64,000 bases of DNA from BOG-234 sp048498815 (GTDB lineage Bacteria; Acidobacteriota; Terriglobia; Bryobacterales; Bryobacteraceae): positions 114,687 to 178,686 of the forward strand of contig JBEHXG010000004.1 in NCBI GenBank assembly GCA_048498815.1, written 5' to 3'. Shown here one piece after another: positions 62,682 to 64,000 of this stretch (the stretch's first letter is position 1; each line of letters starts with the position of its first letter). The notes beneath the pieces were generated by a model. The model was not told where the DNA came from, did not search any database, and was given only the letters and a program-made list of their open reading frames with translations. The position numbers and the translations under genes are program-made.

Positions 62682-63490
62682 AGTACGGCATCATTGCCGG
62701 AAATGGTCGGTTCCCCGTGCTCGCGCTCGAAACCGCGCGCCGGCAGGGCGACGAAGCCGTCGCCATTGCGATACGCGAAGAAGCGTCGCCCGATGTGGAA
62801 CGCGCGGCGTCCAGGTGTCACTGGATCTCGCTCGGCGAACTCGGGAAGCTCATTGAAATCTGCCGTGCCGAGGGGCTTCGCCAGATCATGATGGCGGGCC
62901 AGGTGAAGCATGCAAAGATTTTTTCTTCGATCCGCCCGGACTGGAAGTTGATCAAAGTCCTGGCTTCGCTTCCGTTACAGAATACGGATTCGCTGATTGG
63001 CGGTGTGCAGAAAGCCCTCCTTGATGAGGGCATTGAGCTCGTGGATTCCACGACGCTGCTGAAGCCGCTGCTCGCGAAGCTGGGTCCGCTCACGAAGCGC
63101 AGATTCGCCTCCGCTGAAGAGCGCGACATTGACTACGGGCGGCGTATTGCCCACGCGCTGGCGGGGCTTGATCTCGGCCAGAGCGTAGCCATTGCCGATC
63201 GCGCCTGCGTTGCGTTGGAAGCCATGGAAGGCACCGATGCGATGCTGCGCCGCGCGGCGAGTCTGGTTGACGGAAAGAATCTCTCACTCGTCAAGGCATC
63301 AGCCCGCCGCCGGCATCTGCTCTTCGACGTTCCTGCCATCGGCCCGCACACGATTGATGTAATGATCGAAACAAATACCACGGCGCTTGCGGTTGATGCA
63401 GGCCGCACGCTGTTGATCGACATGGAAGAGTTGATCGCAAAGGCCAACAGCGCGAAGATCGCCATTGCCGGCATGGAGACGCTGGGATGA
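62678..63490 (+). CDS. lpxI: UDP-2,3-diacylglucosamine pyrophosphatase LpxI
   Basis: A 270-residue LpxI (DUF1009) protein, hydrolysing UDP-2,3-diacylglucosamine to lipid X in organisms lacking LpxH. It shows GIIAGNGRFPVLALETARRQ, LRQIMMAGQVKHAKIFSSIR, DYGRRIAHALAGLDLGQSVA and IADRACVALEAMEGTDAMLR, with FDVPAIGPHTIDVMIE near the C-terminus. Overlaps lpxA (ATGA) and the next gene (ATGA). Confidence 0.96.
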   Translation: MKYGIIAGNGRFPVLALETARRQGDEAVAIAIREEASPDVERAASRCHWISLGELGKLIEICRAEGLRQIMMAGQVKHAKIFSSIRPDWKLIKVLASLPLQNTDSLIGGVQKALLDEGIELVDSTTLLKPLLAKLGPLTKRRFASAEERDIDYGRRIAHALAGLDLGQSVAIADRACVALEAMEGTDAMLRRAASLVDGKNLSLVKASARRRHLLFDVPAIGPHTIDVMIETNTTALAVDAGRTLLIDMEELIAKANSAKIAIAGMETLG

Positions 63491-64000
63491 GCGTTCGTAT
63501 CGCTGTAATCGGAGCCGGAGCGTTCGGTCGCAATCACGTTCGTGTAGCTGCGGAGAATGCGCGTGCCCACCTGGTGGCGGTTGTCGATGCAGATCTCGCC
63601 AAAGCGAAAAAGGAAGCTGCGGTTTATGCTGCCCAGCCCTTTGCAACCGTCGAAGACATCATCGGCAAGGCAGATGCTGCCATCGTCGCCGCGCCGACTT
63701 CAGCACACGCGGAGATCGGCTGCCGCCTGCTCAATGCCGGCATAGATGTCCTCATCGAAAAACCGATCGCGCCAACCCTCGCTGAGGCCGATCAACTGAT
63801 CGAAGCCGCTTCCCGCAACAATCGAATCCTTCAGGTGGGACACCTTGAGCGCTTCAACCCGGCAATCGTGGAACTGGAACGCATAGCCACAGTTCCCCTG
63901 TTTTTCGAAATCCATCGCATGAGCGTCTTCACGTTCCGCAGTCTCGATGTCGACGTCGTGCTCGATCTCATGATCCACGATCTCGACATCGTCCTGGCGC
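63487..64000 (+). CDS. Gfo/Idh/MocA oxidoreductase, C-terminus cut by window edge
   Basis: 171 residues of an NAD(P)-dependent sugar-type oxidoreductase are present: Rossmann opening SVRIAVIGAGAFGRNHVRVA, VDADLAKAKKEAA, DAAIVAAPTSAHAEIGCRLL, and the catalytic LIEKPIAPTLAEADQL (EKP lysine). GHLERFNPAIVELE and DLMIHDLDIVLA begin the second domain. Its overlap with lpxI (ATGA) puts it in the lipid A operon, where such genes often precede lpxB; it may make an amino-sugar lipid A precursor (GnnA-like), but this is inference. Confidence 0.92.
   Translation, partial: MSVRIAVIGAGAFGRNHVRVAAENARAHLVAVVDADLAKAKKEAAVYAAQPFATVEDIIGKADAAIVAAPTSAHAEIGCRLLNAGIDVLIEKPIAPTLAEADQLIEAASRNNRILQVGHLERFNPAIVELERIATVPLFFEIHRMSVFTFRSLDVDVVLDLMIHDLDIVLA

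Overview
The window looks like a chromosomal segment of a soil acidobacterium of the Solibacter/Bryobacter type (Terriglobia, Bryobacterales). The main pointers are families concentrated in that group: a Planctomycete-type cytochrome c/DUF1549/DUF1553 protein, three TIGR03435 domains (one free-standing, two fused to a BlaR1-type peptidase), a TIGR03437 C-terminal domain on a large NHL-repeat protein, DUF6599, and a carboxypeptidase-regulatory-domain TonB receptor. The DNA is GC-rich and densely coded. I see no transposase, integrase, CRISPR array, tRNA or rRNA. The assignment rests on recalled family distributions, not on a search.

Layout. 1-8 kb: secreted DUF1549/1553 cytochrome (cut by the left edge), a gene remnant, a TlpA-like thioredoxin, an aldo/keto reductase, secA and a DUF6599 gene. 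8.0-8.4 kb: a 389-base gap holding a promoter-like element, a GNRA-type hairpin and two tandem copies of an intrinsic terminator, possibly a small RNA gene. 8.4-17.1 kb: nitroreductase, then RNase J, a PolX/PHP protein with a degenerate polymerase site, Ku and UdgX on the plus strand, facing an amine oxidase, a stand-alone LigD polymerase and a LigD-type ligase broken by a one-base deletion in its active-site motif. This is a split bacterial end-joining locus with a uracil-DNA crosslinking enzyme attached.

17-27 kb: TIGR03435 protein, pyruvate carboxylase, metallothionein, PQQ lipoprotein dehydrogenase, BlaI/BlaR1-like pair and a thioesterase. 27-30 kb: the conserved ffh-rpsP-khpA-rimM-trmD operon. 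30-34 kb: NIPSNAP, DUF1684, Maf, a methyltransferase and a GNAT acetyltransferase in one minus-strand run. 34-35 kb: BON-domain and YflT-like stress proteins.

35-45 kb: the nitrogen-control operon amtB-glnB-glnD, then a signalling operon of a CHASE8-like/HAMP/PAS/GGDEF/EAL protein, a TonB receptor and a YfiR-like protein. 45-50.5 kb: YdcF-like protein, SpoU methyltransferase, RarA and the NHL/TIGR03437 protein. 50.5-58.8 kb: TonB receptor, a single-chain LptF-LptG fusion, and an exported TldE/TldD-like pair. 58.9-64 kb: U32 protein, then fabZ-lpxA-lpxI and a Gfo/Idh oxidoreductase cut by the right edge, so lipid A synthesis lies near its export permease.

The most interesting items are the end-joining island (disabled PolX palm, frameshifted ligase, UdgX), the possible small RNA at 8.2 kb, and the YfiR/TonB receptor/GGDEF-EAL operon whose first start codon lies in a 12-of-13-pair hairpin. 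I found nothing that proves a wholly new system.
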